64,000 bases of DNA from positions 372,001 to 436,000 of the forward strand of contig NZ_JAKLTQ010000002.1 in the NCBI RefSeq assembly GCF_022012395.1. Direction: 5' to 3'. Every line of letters begins with the position of its first letter. The stretch's first letter is position 1. This document shows positions 1 through 8,339 of this stretch, one piece after another. The DNA comes from Arthrobacter hankyongi (GTDB lineage: Bacteria > Actinomycetota > Actinomycetes > Actinomycetales > Micrococcaceae). A program made the translations under genes and the position numbers. The notes under the pieces were generated by a model, which was given only the letters and a program-made list of their open reading frames with translations, did not search any database and was not told where the DNA came from.

Positions 1-357
1 TGCTACGGCGAGCCGCTGCTGGCCCGGGTGGCGCCGTGGGCGGACGGGATCAGGTCCCTGGTCCTGGAGGCCGAGGTTGTGGACCCCTTGCAGTGGACGT
101 TCCGCGTGCGGATCGGCGACGGCCCGGCCCTGACCGCAATGGATACGGTGCCGCTGATGACCGGCATGGTGCCGTGGACGGGAATCGCCGTCGGGCGCGA
201 CCCGCGCGGTCCTGTCCTCCGCGAGCTGCGGAACCGGAGGGGAACCTTCCCCTGGACCGGCCTGCTGCGGGAGGTCGTCTACGAACCCGGGAAGCAGCGG
301 CCGATTTCGGCTCTGCGGGAAAAGATCGAGGTCGAGGCACAGCGCCGGGCCGACTGA
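1..357 (+). CDS. Arylsulfatase-family protein, C-terminal fragment (5' end outside window)
   Basis: The reading frame is open from the first base and ends at TGA 355-357, so only the last 118 residues are seen. The end carries the pattern GIAVGRD..GPV....R..TFPWTG.L..VVYEPG. This matches the C-terminal subdomain of bacterial type I arylsulfatases (usual form: GxDxGxD...PV...y....F.fTGtl..V.y.pG). The catalytic Cys/Ser and metal site lie upstream of the window and cannot be checked. It probably hydrolyses sulfate esters. The neighbouring FAH hydrolase begins 44 bases downstream and may be cotranscribed. The family call rests only on this tail. Confidence 0.5.
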   Translation, partial: CYGEPLLARVAPWADGIRSLVLEAEVVDPLQWTFRVRIGDGPALTAMDTVPLMTGMVPWTGIAVGRDPRGPVLRELRNRRGTFPWTGLLREVVYEPGKQRPISALREKIEVEAQRRAD

Positions 358-401
358 CATCCCAAGAACACATCGATAACAAGAAAGAGGACCTGCACAC
401 T

Positions 402-1241
402 ATGAAGCTCGCAACCCTGCGCACCACCGGGGGCACGGCCGCCGCCCGTCTGGACGGGGACGTTTATACCGAGATCGCCGGGTACCCGGACCTCGGCGCC
501 CTGCTGGCCGAGGAGAACTGGCAGGAGATTGCCCGCGGCGCAGCCGGGCCGGAGCATCCGGCGGCGGAGGCCGAACTGGCCACGGTGGTGCCGAACCCGT
601 CCAAGGTGCTGTGCGTGGGGCTCAACTACAAGAGCCACATCCAGGAGATGGGCCGGGAACTGCCCACCCACCCCACCGTGTTCGCGAAGTTCGCCGATAC
701 CCTGACCGGCCCGGCCGATCCGGTGGAGGCCGTGGCGGAGGACCCGGAGCTGGACTGGGAAGGCGAGCTGGCCATCGTCATCGGACGGACCGCCTACCGG
801 GTGGGCGAAGCGGAAGCCGGGGATTACATCGCCGGCTATACAGCGGCCAACGATATCTCGATGCGCGGCTGGCAGTTCCGCTCCATCGAATGGCTGCAGG
901 GTAAAATCTGGGCCCGTTCCACCCCGGTGGGTCCGGTCATGGTCACCTCTGACGAGTTCGACCCGGCCGCCTCAACGCTGCGGACCACCGTCAACGGCGC
1001 CGTCATGCAGGAGCACCCGATCTCGGACCTGCTGTTCAAGCCGAACCAGCTGGTGGCCTACCTGTCCACGATCCTGCCGCTGCGACCCGGCGACCTGATC
1101 CTCACCGGCACCCCCGGCGGCGTGGGCCGGGCGCGCACCCCCGAGCTGTACCTGAAGGCGGGGGACCGGGTCGAGGTGAGCGTGGACGGCATCGGCGTCC
1201 TGTCCACCCCGATCACCGAACCGGCACACCTGCCGGCTTAA
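402..1241 (+). CDS. Fumarylacetoacetate hydrolase (FAH) family protein
   Basis: 279 residues, the usual length for a single-domain FAH / 2-hydroxyhepta-2,4-diene-1,7-dioate isomerase family enzyme. Visible family motifs are VGLNYKSH near residue 71, the acidic metal-binding stretch DWEGELAIVIG near 117, AANDISMR near 147 and TGTPGGVG near 234. Members cleave C-C bonds of acylpyruvates or isomerise/decarboxylate ring-cleavage products using Mg or Mn. The ATG at 402 is preceded by AAAGAGGA about 8 bases upstream. Longer starts in the same frame would overlap the sulfatase gene and have no family similarity. Two other FAH-superfamily genes (22824 and 44312) lie in the window inside aromatic clusters. 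The substrate here is unknown. Confidence 0.85.
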   Translation: MKLATLRTTGGTAAARLDGDVYTEIAGYPDLGALLAEENWQEIARGAAGPEHPAAEAELATVVPNPSKVLCVGLNYKSHIQEMGRELPTHPTVFAKFADTLTGPADPVEAVAEDPELDWEGELAIVIGRTAYRVGEAEAGDYIAGYTAANDISMRGWQFRSIEWLQGKIWARSTPVGPVMVTSDEFDPAASTLRTTVNGAVMQEHPISDLLFKPNQLVAYLSTILPLRPGDLILTGTPGGVGRARTPELYLKAGDRVEVSVDGIGVLSTPITEPAHLPA

Positions 1242-1257
1242 GGACGCAGGAACCGCG

Positions 1258-1298
1258 GAGGCGGGCAGTGCGGGTTCCTGCCCGTCCTGCCCGCCTCA
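1258..1298. terminator. Hairpin between convergent genes, possible bidirectional terminator
   Basis: GAGGCGGGCAG (1258-1268) pairs with CTGCCCGCCTC (1288-1298), which also includes the stop codon of the minus-strand YhcG gene. There is no T-run on either side, so this is a plausible but not classical terminator. Confidence 0.4.
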
Positions 1299-2413
1299 GC
1301 TTTCCGGAGCGTCTTCGCCTCCGCCGGCCAGTTCGGCCTCGATGTCCTCGATGCTCGGCAGGCTGGCGGTGAACTCCTCCGGCAGGGATTCCTCGAGGGC
1401 GCTCTTCCACACGGCTACCCCGATCGGCGTGCTGTAACCGCCCAGCGCGTACTCGACCGCCACATCGTTCCTGGTCTTGCACAGCAGCAGACCAATGGTC
1501 GGCCTGTCCTCCGGGTGGGCCAGCAGATCGGCCAGGGCGGCCATGTACATACCCAGCTGCCCCAAATAGGACGGATCGAATTTCACGGCTTTCAGTTCGA
1601 TAACCACAAAGCAACGAAGCTTGAAGTTGTAGAACAACAGATCCGCGAAGAACTCCTCATCGCCGATCTGCAGCCGCACCTGCTCGCCGACGAACGCGAA
1701 GCCCTGGCCGAGTTCCAGCAGGAATTTCTGCACATGCGTGACCAGATGGGACTCAAGCTCGCGTTCATTGTGTCGGTTCGTCATTGCCACGAAGTCGAAG
1801 ACGTACGGATCCCTGGTCGCCTGCTGTGCCAAGTCCGAGTCTGAGGGCGGGAGCATAGCAGCGAAGTTGCTGATCGCCTTGCCGGATCGCTCGCGAAGCC
1901 GAGTGTCGATGTGGTGGACCAGGACGTTGCGCGACCAGCCGCTTTCGACTGTAGCGGCGGCGTACCATAGACGGGCGCCGGCGTCATCGAGTTTTTCGAT
2001 CAGTGCAATGTGATGGCGCCAAGGCAATTGTGCAACGCGTTGCACAATTGCGAAGTCCGGCCATGCTTCGGCAAATGTCCGCATGTACTTGAGATTTCGG
2101 GGTGAAAATCCTTTGGAGCCGGGAAAGCATTCTTGAGATCAGCCGCGAGCCGATCAATGACACGAGTACCCCAGCCCTCGTGATTCTGGCGCTCGAGAAT
2201 GGCCCGGCCGATTGCCCAGTTTGTTGCGATGAGCTCGCGGTTCATTGCAGCTGTTGCGCTGAGGCGGCCCAGTGAGATGCGTTGCGTTACAGATTCCAGT
2301 AGCTCCGGGTACCACTCCGGCATCGTGCTCCTGGCCGGTGTCGGAGGGAAACTCGCCGGAGGTTCCATGTCCCGGGCTGCCCGTTCGGGCTTGCTCCCGT
2401 CCTTCGTCGCCAT
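1296..2413 (-). pseudogene. YhcG/DUF1016-family PDDEXK nuclease, frameshifted
   Basis: The gene is split between two frames. The 5' part (2413 down to about 2120) encodes the DUF1016 N-terminal helical domain, ending ..ERQNHEGWGTRVIDRLAADLKNAFP. The 3' part (from about 2120 to 1296) carries the rest, including GFSPRNLKYMRTFAEAWPD and the PDDEXK core FADLLFYN..FVVIELKAV. Restoring one missing G in the CCGGG run at 2119-2123 joins the two parts as FPGSKGFSP, the expected family sequence. So there is a single-base deletion, or a sequencing error. Everything else looks intact, so the lesion is recent or artefactual. YhcG proteins are putative nucleases often found near restriction or defence genes; none is visible here. 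Confidence 0.8.
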
Positions 2414-2523
2414 TGGCTACGGACTCCTCTTGGACGTGCTGCTCCTGTCCCTGCACGTTACTGGCCGCCTCGGACACCTTGGTGATCGTCCACGGCCGGC
2501 AGTGCATGGCCTATGGTGGGGCC

Positions 2524-3147
2524 ATGGCGATCCTCTACCGGGCTGAACTGCGCCCTACCAAACAGGAACTACTGGAAACCTGGGTCCCTCAGCAGGGCTG
2601 GTATATCGGGTCAGGCACCACGCTGGAACACGTGGGCGCCTACCGGTTCGATGACCCGGCCGGCGAAGTCGGCCTGGAGACGCACCTGGTGCGCTTCGGG
2701 GCCGGGCCGGTGATGCAGGTGCCGTTGAGCTACCGGGGCGCCCCACTGCATGACGCGGACCAGTGGCTGGTGTGCACCATGGAGCATTCGGTGCTCGGCG
2801 ATCGCTGGGTGTACGACGCCTGCGCCGACCCGGTCTATGCGGCTGCACTGGCTTCGACCATCCTGACCGGGGCCGAGGCCGCTGAGCAGTTCGTCGATAA
2901 AGACGGGCAGCTGGAACCGCTGGAGACCTTCGTCCATGTCCGTGGCAGCGGCACCTCCGGCACTCCGGTGACGTCAACCGGAACCGCACGGCCGGCGTCG
3001 TCCGGTCCCGTCACCACCATCGACACCGACGGCCCGGCGCTGACTGTGGTCCGGGTGCTGGGCCAAGCCAAGGACCCCGGCGGACCGCATCAGCTGCGCG
3101 GCACCTGGCTCGGCCAGGACGAGCCCGAATTGCTGGCGTTCCTTTAG
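2524..3147 (+). CDS. Maltokinase N-terminal cap-like domain protein
   Basis: 207 residues resembling the N-terminal cap domain found in front of mycobacterial maltokinase, here as a stand-alone protein, a form common in Actinobacteria. Visible features include the N-terminal AELRPTKQELLETW, HVGAYRFDDPAGEVGLETHLV and PLSYRGAPL..AD..LVCTMEHSVLGDRWVYDACADPVY. The ATG at 2524 is the first in-frame start that begins at the domain. The residues between 145 and 165 are a Ser/Thr/Gly-rich linker before a C-terminal segment ending HQLRGTWLGQDEPELLAFL. No kinase domain is attached and no trehalose or glucan gene is adjacent, so its partner is not known. Confidence 0.75.
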   Translation: MAILYRAELRPTKQELLETWVPQQGWYIGSGTTLEHVGAYRFDDPAGEVGLETHLVRFGAGPVMQVPLSYRGAPLHDADQWLVCTMEHSVLGDRWVYDACADPVYAAALASTILTGAEAAEQFVDKDGQLEPLETFVHVRGSGTSGTPVTSTGTARPASSGPVTTIDTDGPALTVVRVLGQAKDPGGPHQLRGTWLGQDEPELLAFL

Positions 3148-3156
3148 GGAAAGAGT

Positions 3157-3183
3157 AAGTGGCCGGGTAATACCCGGCCACTT
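3157..3183. terminator. Bidirectional terminator-like hairpin
   Basis: AAGTGGCCGGGTA (3157-3169) and TACCCGGCCACTT (3171-3183) form a near-perfect palindrome between two convergent genes. Confidence 0.6.
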
Positions 3184-3204
3184 CCTGTGGCAGGTCCCGG
3201 ACTG

Positions 3205-4650
3205 CTACTGCCGCACCAGCGTCCCGCAGCCCCTGACTTCGAAGCCCACAGTGCCAGATGGAATCTCCACGATCGTCCGGGCGGGTCCAAAGTAATTGTC
3301 TTCCAGATCGGCAAAGTCGCTGGTGAAATCGTTCACCGTTGCCCAGTAGCAGGCATTGCCCGAGCGCTTGGCCACATAGGTGCCTGCCTTGATGTCGATG
3401 CCGACGCGGTAGGTGCCGTCCCGGGTGATCTTGCTGGCCCTGGCGCCGGAGCTAGAGACGGTCTTCCAGTTGCCGCAGCCCCTGGTTTCGAAGCCCCGGT
3501 CCGACGAGGTGATGCGCACGTAGGTGTTGCCAGTGCCCAAGTAGTTGTTGTTGATGTCGCTAAACGAACCGGAGAAACCGTCCAGAGTCGCCCAGTAGCA
3601 AGTGTCGCCGCCGGTGGCCTTGTACAGTCCCGGCTTGATCCCGGATCCGACCCGGTACGTGCCGTCATGGCTGATGACAACCCGCGGCGGCTTGGGCGGC
3701 CGGGGGATGCTCACGGAACGGCTCGCAACCGTCCTGGTGGAGTAGTAGGCGCGCTTGATGGTCACCTTGGCCGTGATCTTCTTGCCGACATCGGAAGCGG
3801 TCAGGCGGTAGCTGGACTTGGTAGCGCCCTTGATCCTGCTCGAGCCGCGGTACCACCGGTAACTGTACGACGACGGCTTGGCCGCGTAGCTGCCTTTGCT
3901 CACCTTGAGCGTATGGCCGGCCTTCTTGGTGCCGGAGATCTTCGGCGCGGTCTTGGTAGAGAAGGCCCCCTGGCCGACCTTGGCGGACTTGGCCGTTCCG
4001 CTGTAGCTGTTGAAGCCCGGCTTGGTGACCATGGCCTTGACCTGGATGGTCTTGCCGATGTCCTTGGGGGTCAGCTTGTAGCTGGACTTGGTGGCGTTGT
4101 TGATCTTGGCCGATCCCCGATACCACTGGTAGCTGGGCTTTGACCCGGACGGCCAGCCGGCGCTGACCTTGAGCGTTGAGCCGTACCGCGCGGTTCCGGT
4201 GATCTTCAGGGACTTGAAAGGCTTGATGGTGCCGCCGGTGACCATGCCGGCGTCGAGAGTGAATTCCTCCGGTTCTCCCTCGCTCCAGGTCGACACCTCA
4301 AAGGTCAGTCTCTTGCCGGCGGCATGTGCCGGAATGGTGTAGTGGAAGGTCCCGCCCACCGGGTCCAGCATGTCCTCCCACTCGCCGTCCAGATACAGTA
4401 CGAGGTAGGCCCAATCGATGTTGGCAGCGTCGCCGAGGTCGATGCTGATCCGCGACCCTACCTTGACCTCCCCGGTAATCTTCGGCGTGGTGACCGCAGT
4501 TTGAATCGCGATGCTGCTTGGCACGTTCGACGTCGTGGCCGCTGCGGCGGGTGCCGCAGCCAGCCCGCCAAGCAACAGCGCCGAGGCAGTCATGATCGAC
4601 AGGCCGGTTTCTCGCCAGCCTGGAATGTATTTCTTCATGTCCCCCAACAT
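3205..4650 (-). CDS. Secreted protein with two Ig-like repeats and two C-terminal Cys-Tyr-Trp domains
   Basis: 481 residues. The N-terminus (MKK..., then a hydrophobic run ending GGLAAAPAAAA, to about residue 38) is a Sec signal peptide. Residues about 150-320 hold two tandem repeats of about 90 residues with matching YxWYRGSxxIxxATKSSYxLTxxDxGK cores, typical of Ig-like modules in secreted actinobacterial proteins. The C-terminus (about 325-400 and 407-481) holds two copies of a domain with DGTYRVG..IK.G.Y, CYWAT, a DI/DL..N segment and GFE.RGCG. The same domain ends the coiled-coil protein at 4898. Two starts are possible: ATG 4650 or ATG 4638 (MKKYIP). No strong ribosome site separates them. 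The function is unknown; a surface or matrix role is inferred. Confidence 0.7.
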   Translation of the reverse strand: MLGDMKKYIPGWRETGLSIMTASALLLGGLAAAPAAAATTSNVPSSIAIQTAVTTPKITGEVKVGSRISIDLGDAANIDWAYLVLYLDGEWEDMLDPVGGTFHYTIPAHAAGKRLTFEVSTWSEGEPEEFTLDAGMVTGGTIKPFKSLKITGTARYGSTLKVSAGWPSGSKPSYQWYRGSAKINNATKSSYKLTPKDIGKTIQVKAMVTKPGFNSYSGTAKSAKVGQGAFSTKTAPKISGTKKAGHTLKVSKGSYAAKPSSYSYRWYRGSSRIKGATKSSYRLTASDVGKKITAKVTIKRAYYSTRTVASRSVSIPRPPKPPRVVISHDGTYRVGSGIKPGLYKATGGDTCYWATLDGFSGSFSDINNNYLGTGNTYVRITSSDRGFETRGCGNWKTVSSSGARASKITRDGTYRVGIDIKAGTYVAKRSGNACYWATVNDFTSDFADLEDNYFGPARTIVEIPSGTVGFEVRGCGTLVRQ

Positions 4651-4897
4651 TTCTTGCCGTTTCCGGCATATTCGGTTGTCTGTCTGCCCTGGCTAGGAGC
4701 AGACCAGCTTCATTTATACAGTGCAAAGACAAACGCCACTTCACCTTCCGAGATGGCGGCAATGTTTATCGTTGGCCGATCGACCCGAGCACTGGTATGG
4801 AGAGTGGCCGCTGCTTTGGGGCTACCACCCGGACGACGGCCTGAACATTGTCGGCGAACTTGCCGATAAGTAATTCCGGATAGAAACAGGGGGAACT

Positions 4898-5572
4898 ATG
4901 TCCACAGAAACTCTGCCGGAAATTTCAGCGAGCGAGACGGGCAACGCCGGTGCGCCGGATTTGCCGGCCAAGCCGAAAAAGGCGTCCAAAATCGGCAAAC
5001 CGGGCAAGGGCAGGCGGATCGCCATGGCGATTTCCGCCGTCGTACTCTTCGGCGGCGGGATCGCCAGCGGCATGGCGCTTGAAGATCCGACCGCGAGCGA
5101 GGAGTACGCCGCGCTCGCGGCCGAGAAAGCTTCCGTGGAGTCTGCGCGGGACGGACTGCAATCGGACTACGACACGCTCAACGCCGACTATGACGCACTG
5201 GACGCCGGAATCGAGGACCGCGAGGCCGCGGTCGAGGAACGCGCGGCGGACTTGGAGAAGGGCGAGGCCGAACTGAAGGAAGCCGAAGCCGCAGTGAAGA
5301 AGCGGGAAAAGGCCGTCACCGGGGCCGAGAAGGAAAAGGCCGCCAACACGATCCACGAAGGTACGTGGACCGTCGGCGTGGATATTGCCGCCGGCACCTA
5401 CCGCACCACCGATGCTGTCGATTCCGATTGTTACTGGGGGATCTACACCAGCGGCACCAACGGGGACGACATCATCGCCAACGACATCCCCGGCGGCGGC
5501 CGGCCGACAGTCACCCTGTCCAAGGGCCAGGACTTCAACACGACCCGCTGCGGGACCTGGACGAAGCAGTAG
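4898..5572 (+). CDS. Membrane-anchored coiled-coil protein with C-terminal Cys-Tyr-Trp domain
   Basis: 224 residues. A basic, Lys/Pro-rich N-terminus of about 40 residues precedes one membrane segment (about 41-61, RRIAMAISAVVLFGGGIASG). Next come about 80 residues of charged Ala/Glu/Lys-rich sequence with heptad character (about 68-150), and then a domain at 152-224 (GTWTVGVDIAAGTY, CYWGIY, DIIANDI, RCGTW) homologous to the two domains at the end of the divergent secreted protein. The layout suggests an extracytoplasmic domain held off the membrane by a coiled coil. GGGGAA lies 5 bases before the ATG at 4898. The function is unknown. Confidence 0.72.
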   Translation: MSTETLPEISASETGNAGAPDLPAKPKKASKIGKPGKGRRIAMAISAVVLFGGGIASGMALEDPTASEEYAALAAEKASVESARDGLQSDYDTLNADYDALDAGIEDREAAVEERAADLEKGEAELKEAEAAVKKREKAVTGAEKEKAANTIHEGTWTVGVDIAAGTYRTTDAVDSDCYWGIYTSGTNGDDIIANDIPGGGRPTVTLSKGQDFNTTRCGTWTKQ

Positions 5573-5679
5573 CGCCGGAAACTGTCGGTACCGGCCAATA
5601 GCGTCAGCCTCGTCACTTCACCTCGTGCAGCATCAGCCGCGCTGCCGATTCATCACCGCACCATCTTGAAGGTAATCAG

Positions 5680-5699
5680 GGCTGCCCGCGGGCAGCCCG
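5680..5699 (+). other. GC-rich hairpin just before the TM2 protein's ribosome site
   Basis: GGGCTGCCCGCGGGCAGCCC is a perfect 20-base palindrome ending a few bases before the GAAAGGA ribosome site of the gene at 5714. It could end upstream transcription or structure the leader; there is no T-run. Confidence 0.4.
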
Positions 5700-5713
5700 C
5701 GAAAGGAACAACC

Positions 5714-6493
5714 ATGTCCCAGTTCATCAAGGACGGCGCCCCGGCGCCGCAGCCCACGCCGCCGCATATGTACCAGCCGATGCCGCAATACCCGATGCCG
5801 CCGGCAATCGGCCAGAAGTCCTTTCTCGTCACCTGGCTGCTTTCCCTGCTGGTTGGATTTTTTGGTGTTGACCGCTTCTATCTCGGCAAGGTCGGCACCG
5901 GCCTCCTGAAGCTGTTCACCTTCGGCGGCGCGGGCATCTGGTGGCTGGTCGACCTGATCATCACCCTGGCGGGCAAGCAGCGCGACAAGCGCGGCTATCT
6001 GCTGGAGGGCTACGACAAACACAAGGTCTTGGCACTGGTCGTGACCGCCGTAGTGATCGTTGTTAGCGCCATTTCCAACGGGGCGCGCGGCGCCACTGAA
6101 GCAGGCAGCGCCGATTCCGGTGCAGGGACCGGTGTCGTCGCGGCGCAGGAAGCCGCGGCGGAACCGAAGGCCGAGCCGGTGGCTGAGGCGAAGTGGACCA
6201 AGGTTGTGACGCTGGACGGCAGCGCCAACGCGGCCAGCCAGACCTTTGAGCTGTCCGGCGGCGAGACGCGCCTGGTCTACAACTTCAAGGGCAGCCAGGA
6301 CTTCGTCGTCGTCGCCGCCTACCTGGAAGAGGAGGGCACCGACCTGAACAAGGACGGCGGCATTCCGCTGCTCATGCTGGACAAGCCGGACAAGGGCGAG
6401 ACGGCCATCCATAAGTCCGCCGGTAGCTACTTCCTCGACGTCCGGGCCGCGAACATCGATTCGTGGAAGGTCACCATCGAGGAAAAGAAGTAG
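5714..6493 (+). CDS. TM2 domain-containing membrane protein
   Basis: 259 residues. A Pro/Met/Tyr-rich N-terminus (1-32) is followed by a TM2 domain (about 34-90) with SLLVGFFGVDRFYLGKVGTGLLKLFTFGGAGIWWLVDLI, the characteristic two helices around a DRFYLG turn. A further hydrophobic helix (about 100-118) leads into an Ala/Glu linker and a C-terminal extracytoplasmic beta-rich domain of about 95 residues. The ATG at 5714 has GAAAGGA 8 bases upstream; an in-frame TTG at 5666 has no such site. TM2 proteins have no fixed function. The neighbours are all small membrane or exported proteins. Confidence 0.8.
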   Translation: MSQFIKDGAPAPQPTPPHMYQPMPQYPMPPAIGQKSFLVTWLLSLLVGFFGVDRFYLGKVGTGLLKLFTFGGAGIWWLVDLIITLAGKQRDKRGYLLEGYDKHKVLALVVTAVVIVVSAISNGARGATEAGSADSGAGTGVVAAQEAAAEPKAEPVAEAKWTKVVTLDGSANAASQTFELSGGETRLVYNFKGSQDFVVVAAYLEEEGTDLNKDGGIPLLMLDKPDKGETAIHKSAGSYFLDVRAANIDSWKVTIEEKK

Positions 6494-6507
6494 CCGAAAT
6501 CGGGTGA

Positions 6508-6549
6508 AGTGATGGAGCGGCAGCCTGCGCAGGCGGCCGCTCCATCACT
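6508..6549 (+). terminator. Rho-independent terminator after the TM2 gene
   Basis: The 14-base arms 6508-6521 (AGTGATGGAGCGGC) and 6536-6549 are perfectly complementary. The loop itself contains the palindrome GCCTGCGCAGGC. TTG follows. Confidence 0.7.
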
Positions 6550-6573
6550 TTGTCCCTGCCAAGTGGGGGAGAA

Positions 6574-6849
6574 ATGGAACATATCGAGACACTGATTCAG
6601 GAAGTCGCCGACAAGATTCGGCGAAAGGCCCTGATTTCCGCGCTGATACACGGCGCAATCTGCATTGCGGGCTTGCTGCTGAGCCTGCCGGGACTGGAGT
6701 CAATGGGGCACGGTGGCAGCTACATCATCTTCTGGGGCGCCGTGGTTTTCGGGTTAATTCAGTGCGCCCGCGCCATTAGCCGGTATGTCGGTGCGACCGA
6801 GACCGCCACCGGAGCAGTAGCTGCATATCTGCGGAGCGAAGTTCGATGA
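6574..6849 (+). CDS. Small membrane protein, two predicted helices
   Basis: 91 residues: an amphipathic N-terminus (EHIETLIQEVADKIRRKAL), two hydrophobic segments (about 20-38 and 47-65) and a charged tail. GTGGGGGAG lies 3-9 bases before the ATG at 6574. Its stop overlaps the ATG of the next gene in ATGA, so the two are translationally coupled. I do not recognise a family. Confidence 0.6.
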   Translation: MEHIETLIQEVADKIRRKALISALIHGAICIAGLLLSLPGLESMGHGGSYIIFWGAVVFGLIQCARAISRYVGATETATGAVAAYLRSEVR

Positions 6850-7166
6850 CGCCCCGGCCCGCACTGCCCGCCGCGGGGATCGCGGTCCTGTTGCTGGTCG
6901 TCGCCATCGCACCAATGCCGTTGGGATATTACACATTCCTCCGGTGGGGCGTCATGATTGCCGCCATCGCCATGTGCGTCATCGCCTCCCGCGCTGGTCA
7001 GGCCGCGTGGCTCTACGCCTTGATTCCGGTCGCCATCTTGTTCAACCCCATCGCGCCGGTCTACCTGACAAGGCCAATCTGGTTTGTCCTCGACATTATG
7101 GCCGCCGGCGTGCTTGCCATTGCGGGGAGCCAGATCAGGCGTCAGGAAACCGGACAGGAGTTGTAG
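6846..7166 (+). CDS. Small membrane protein, DUF6804-like
   Basis: 106 residues, almost entirely hydrophobic, with three or four membrane segments. The stretch YYTFLRWGVMIAAIAMC and the later FNPIAPVYLTRPIW resemble the small DUF6804 membrane family (LRW..., ILFNPI.P.YLtR..W). It overlaps the previous gene by 4 bases. The function is unknown. Confidence 0.6.
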   Translation: MTPRPALPAAGIAVLLLVVAIAPMPLGYYTFLRWGVMIAAIAMCVIASRAGQAAWLYALIPVAILFNPIAPVYLTRPIWFVLDIMAAGVLAIAGSQIRRQETGQEL

Positions 7167-7212
7167 GCAGACTGCCCCTGTACCTGCGAGCGCGGCGGCT
7201 CGCGCATACCAG

Positions 7213-7497
7213 CTACTTGGCTTCAATCTCCACGAAGACGAAGTCATGTTCGCCGGGGTTGATGACATTGTGCTCGTTGCCGGCCCGCCGGGAGTATGAC
7301 TGCCCGGCTGTCAACTGACTGGTGATGGACTCGCCGTCGGGGGTCTGCAGCAGCAGCTTGCCGGTGGTCATGGGTACCACCACGTAGTCCAGTTCGTGGT
7401 GGTGCCAGCCGGTTTCGCTGCCCGGCGGGAAGCGCCATTCGGTCACCCGGAAGTGTTCGTCGTCGATCTGGACCGTGGGCTGGGCCGGCTGGGACAA
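7213..7497 (-). CDS. Small cupin-domain protein
   Basis: 94 residues forming one cupin barrel. The first motif is ETGWHHHELDYVVVPMTTG and the second is AGNEHNVINPGEHDFVFVEIE, with His residues that could bind a metal. The start is a TTG at 7497, chosen because GGAGGA lies 5 bases upstream and no ATG fits. Cupins of this size include metal-dependent dioxygenases, isomerases and ligand binders, so the reaction cannot be named. It stands alone, convergent with the membrane-protein pair. Confidence 0.75.
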   Translation of the reverse strand: MSQPAQPTVQIDDEHFRVTEWRFPPGSETGWHHHELDYVVVPMTTGKLLLQTPDGESITSQLTAGQSYSRRAGNEHNVINPGEHDFVFVEIEAK

Positions 7498-7628
7498 GGG
7501 ATCCTCCGATACTGGGCGCGCTGGCAGGAGCGCTTCACATCCTGACCAGAGTGAGCCTACAGAATTGCCCGGGCCGGGCCTGGTCCGCCGTGCTCGCCAC
7601 TGGCCGGGCGGCCCAGTAGAGTGCCGCC

Positions 7629-8120
7629 ATGGAAACCGCGCTGCCGGGCTGGTCCGACTTCAATGTCGCCGTCGCGGGTGCCGGGGCGGCCCTGGCCGGC
7701 CTGCTCATCGTCGCGATGTCGGTCAATATCGCGGAGATCCTGAAGACGGAAACCCTGCCGGCCCGGGCCGGCTCGTCGATCGGCGCGCTGGTGCTGGCGG
7801 TGGCCGCCGCTTGCCTGGCGTTGATTCCGGGCCAGCCGCTGTGGCTGTTGGGTCTCGAAGTGCTGGCCGGGGTGGGGCTCGTCTGGCTGCTCGAGGCGTT
7901 CGCCGTCCGGGCAATCCTGCGCGAAGAGGGCCGGCACGGGGCCGGCCGGTCCGGGAAGGTGCTGGTGGGCGCGCTGCCGCCGGCGCTGTTCAGCGTCGGT
8001 GCGGTGCTGCTGGTTGCCGGGGCGGATACCGGGTATGTCTGGGTGGCGGCCGGCAGCATCCTGGCCATCGTCGGTGCAGTGCTATTTTCCTGGGTCGCCC
8101 TCGTGGAGATCCTGCGCTGA
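7629..8120 (+). CDS. Integral membrane protein of unknown function
   Basis: 163 residues with five likely helices (about 12-33, 47-66, 68-90, 108-128 and 134-158) and short loops, plus a Gly/Arg-rich cytoplasmic loop around residues 98-107. The N-terminus WSDFNVAVAGAGAALAGLLIVAMSVNI is found in many actinobacterial membrane proteins of no known role. The Shine-Dalgarno site before the ATG at 7629 is weak. Confidence 0.6.
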   Translation: METALPGWSDFNVAVAGAGAALAGLLIVAMSVNIAEILKTETLPARAGSSIGALVLAVAAACLALIPGQPLWLLGLEVLAGVGLVWLLEAFAVRAILREEGRHGAGRSGKVLVGALPPALFSVGAVLLVAGADTGYVWVAAGSILAIVGAVLFSWVALVEILR

Positions 8121-8339
8121 TGCCGGGGCCGGCCGTGGCGCGACGAGCCGCACCGTCCTCCTTGGGGACTACCAAAGCCGGTCCAAGATAGCCCGCAAGA
8201 GTGACGGCAATGGCCGCGGCCGGGTCCTATCGTGGCAAGGGGCGGCCACTACGGCCGCCAAGTCATCCACGTTCTCCACGGTGCAGGGTGGATTGTCTGT
8301 GCCTTCAGCGTGCCCCGACCGAACAAGTAAGGAACCATC

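Noticed and set aside
5680-5699. Riboswitch in front of the TM2 gene
   Set aside because: The leader contains only one simple perfect hairpin and no conserved riboswitch core; a plain hairpin is the simplest reading.
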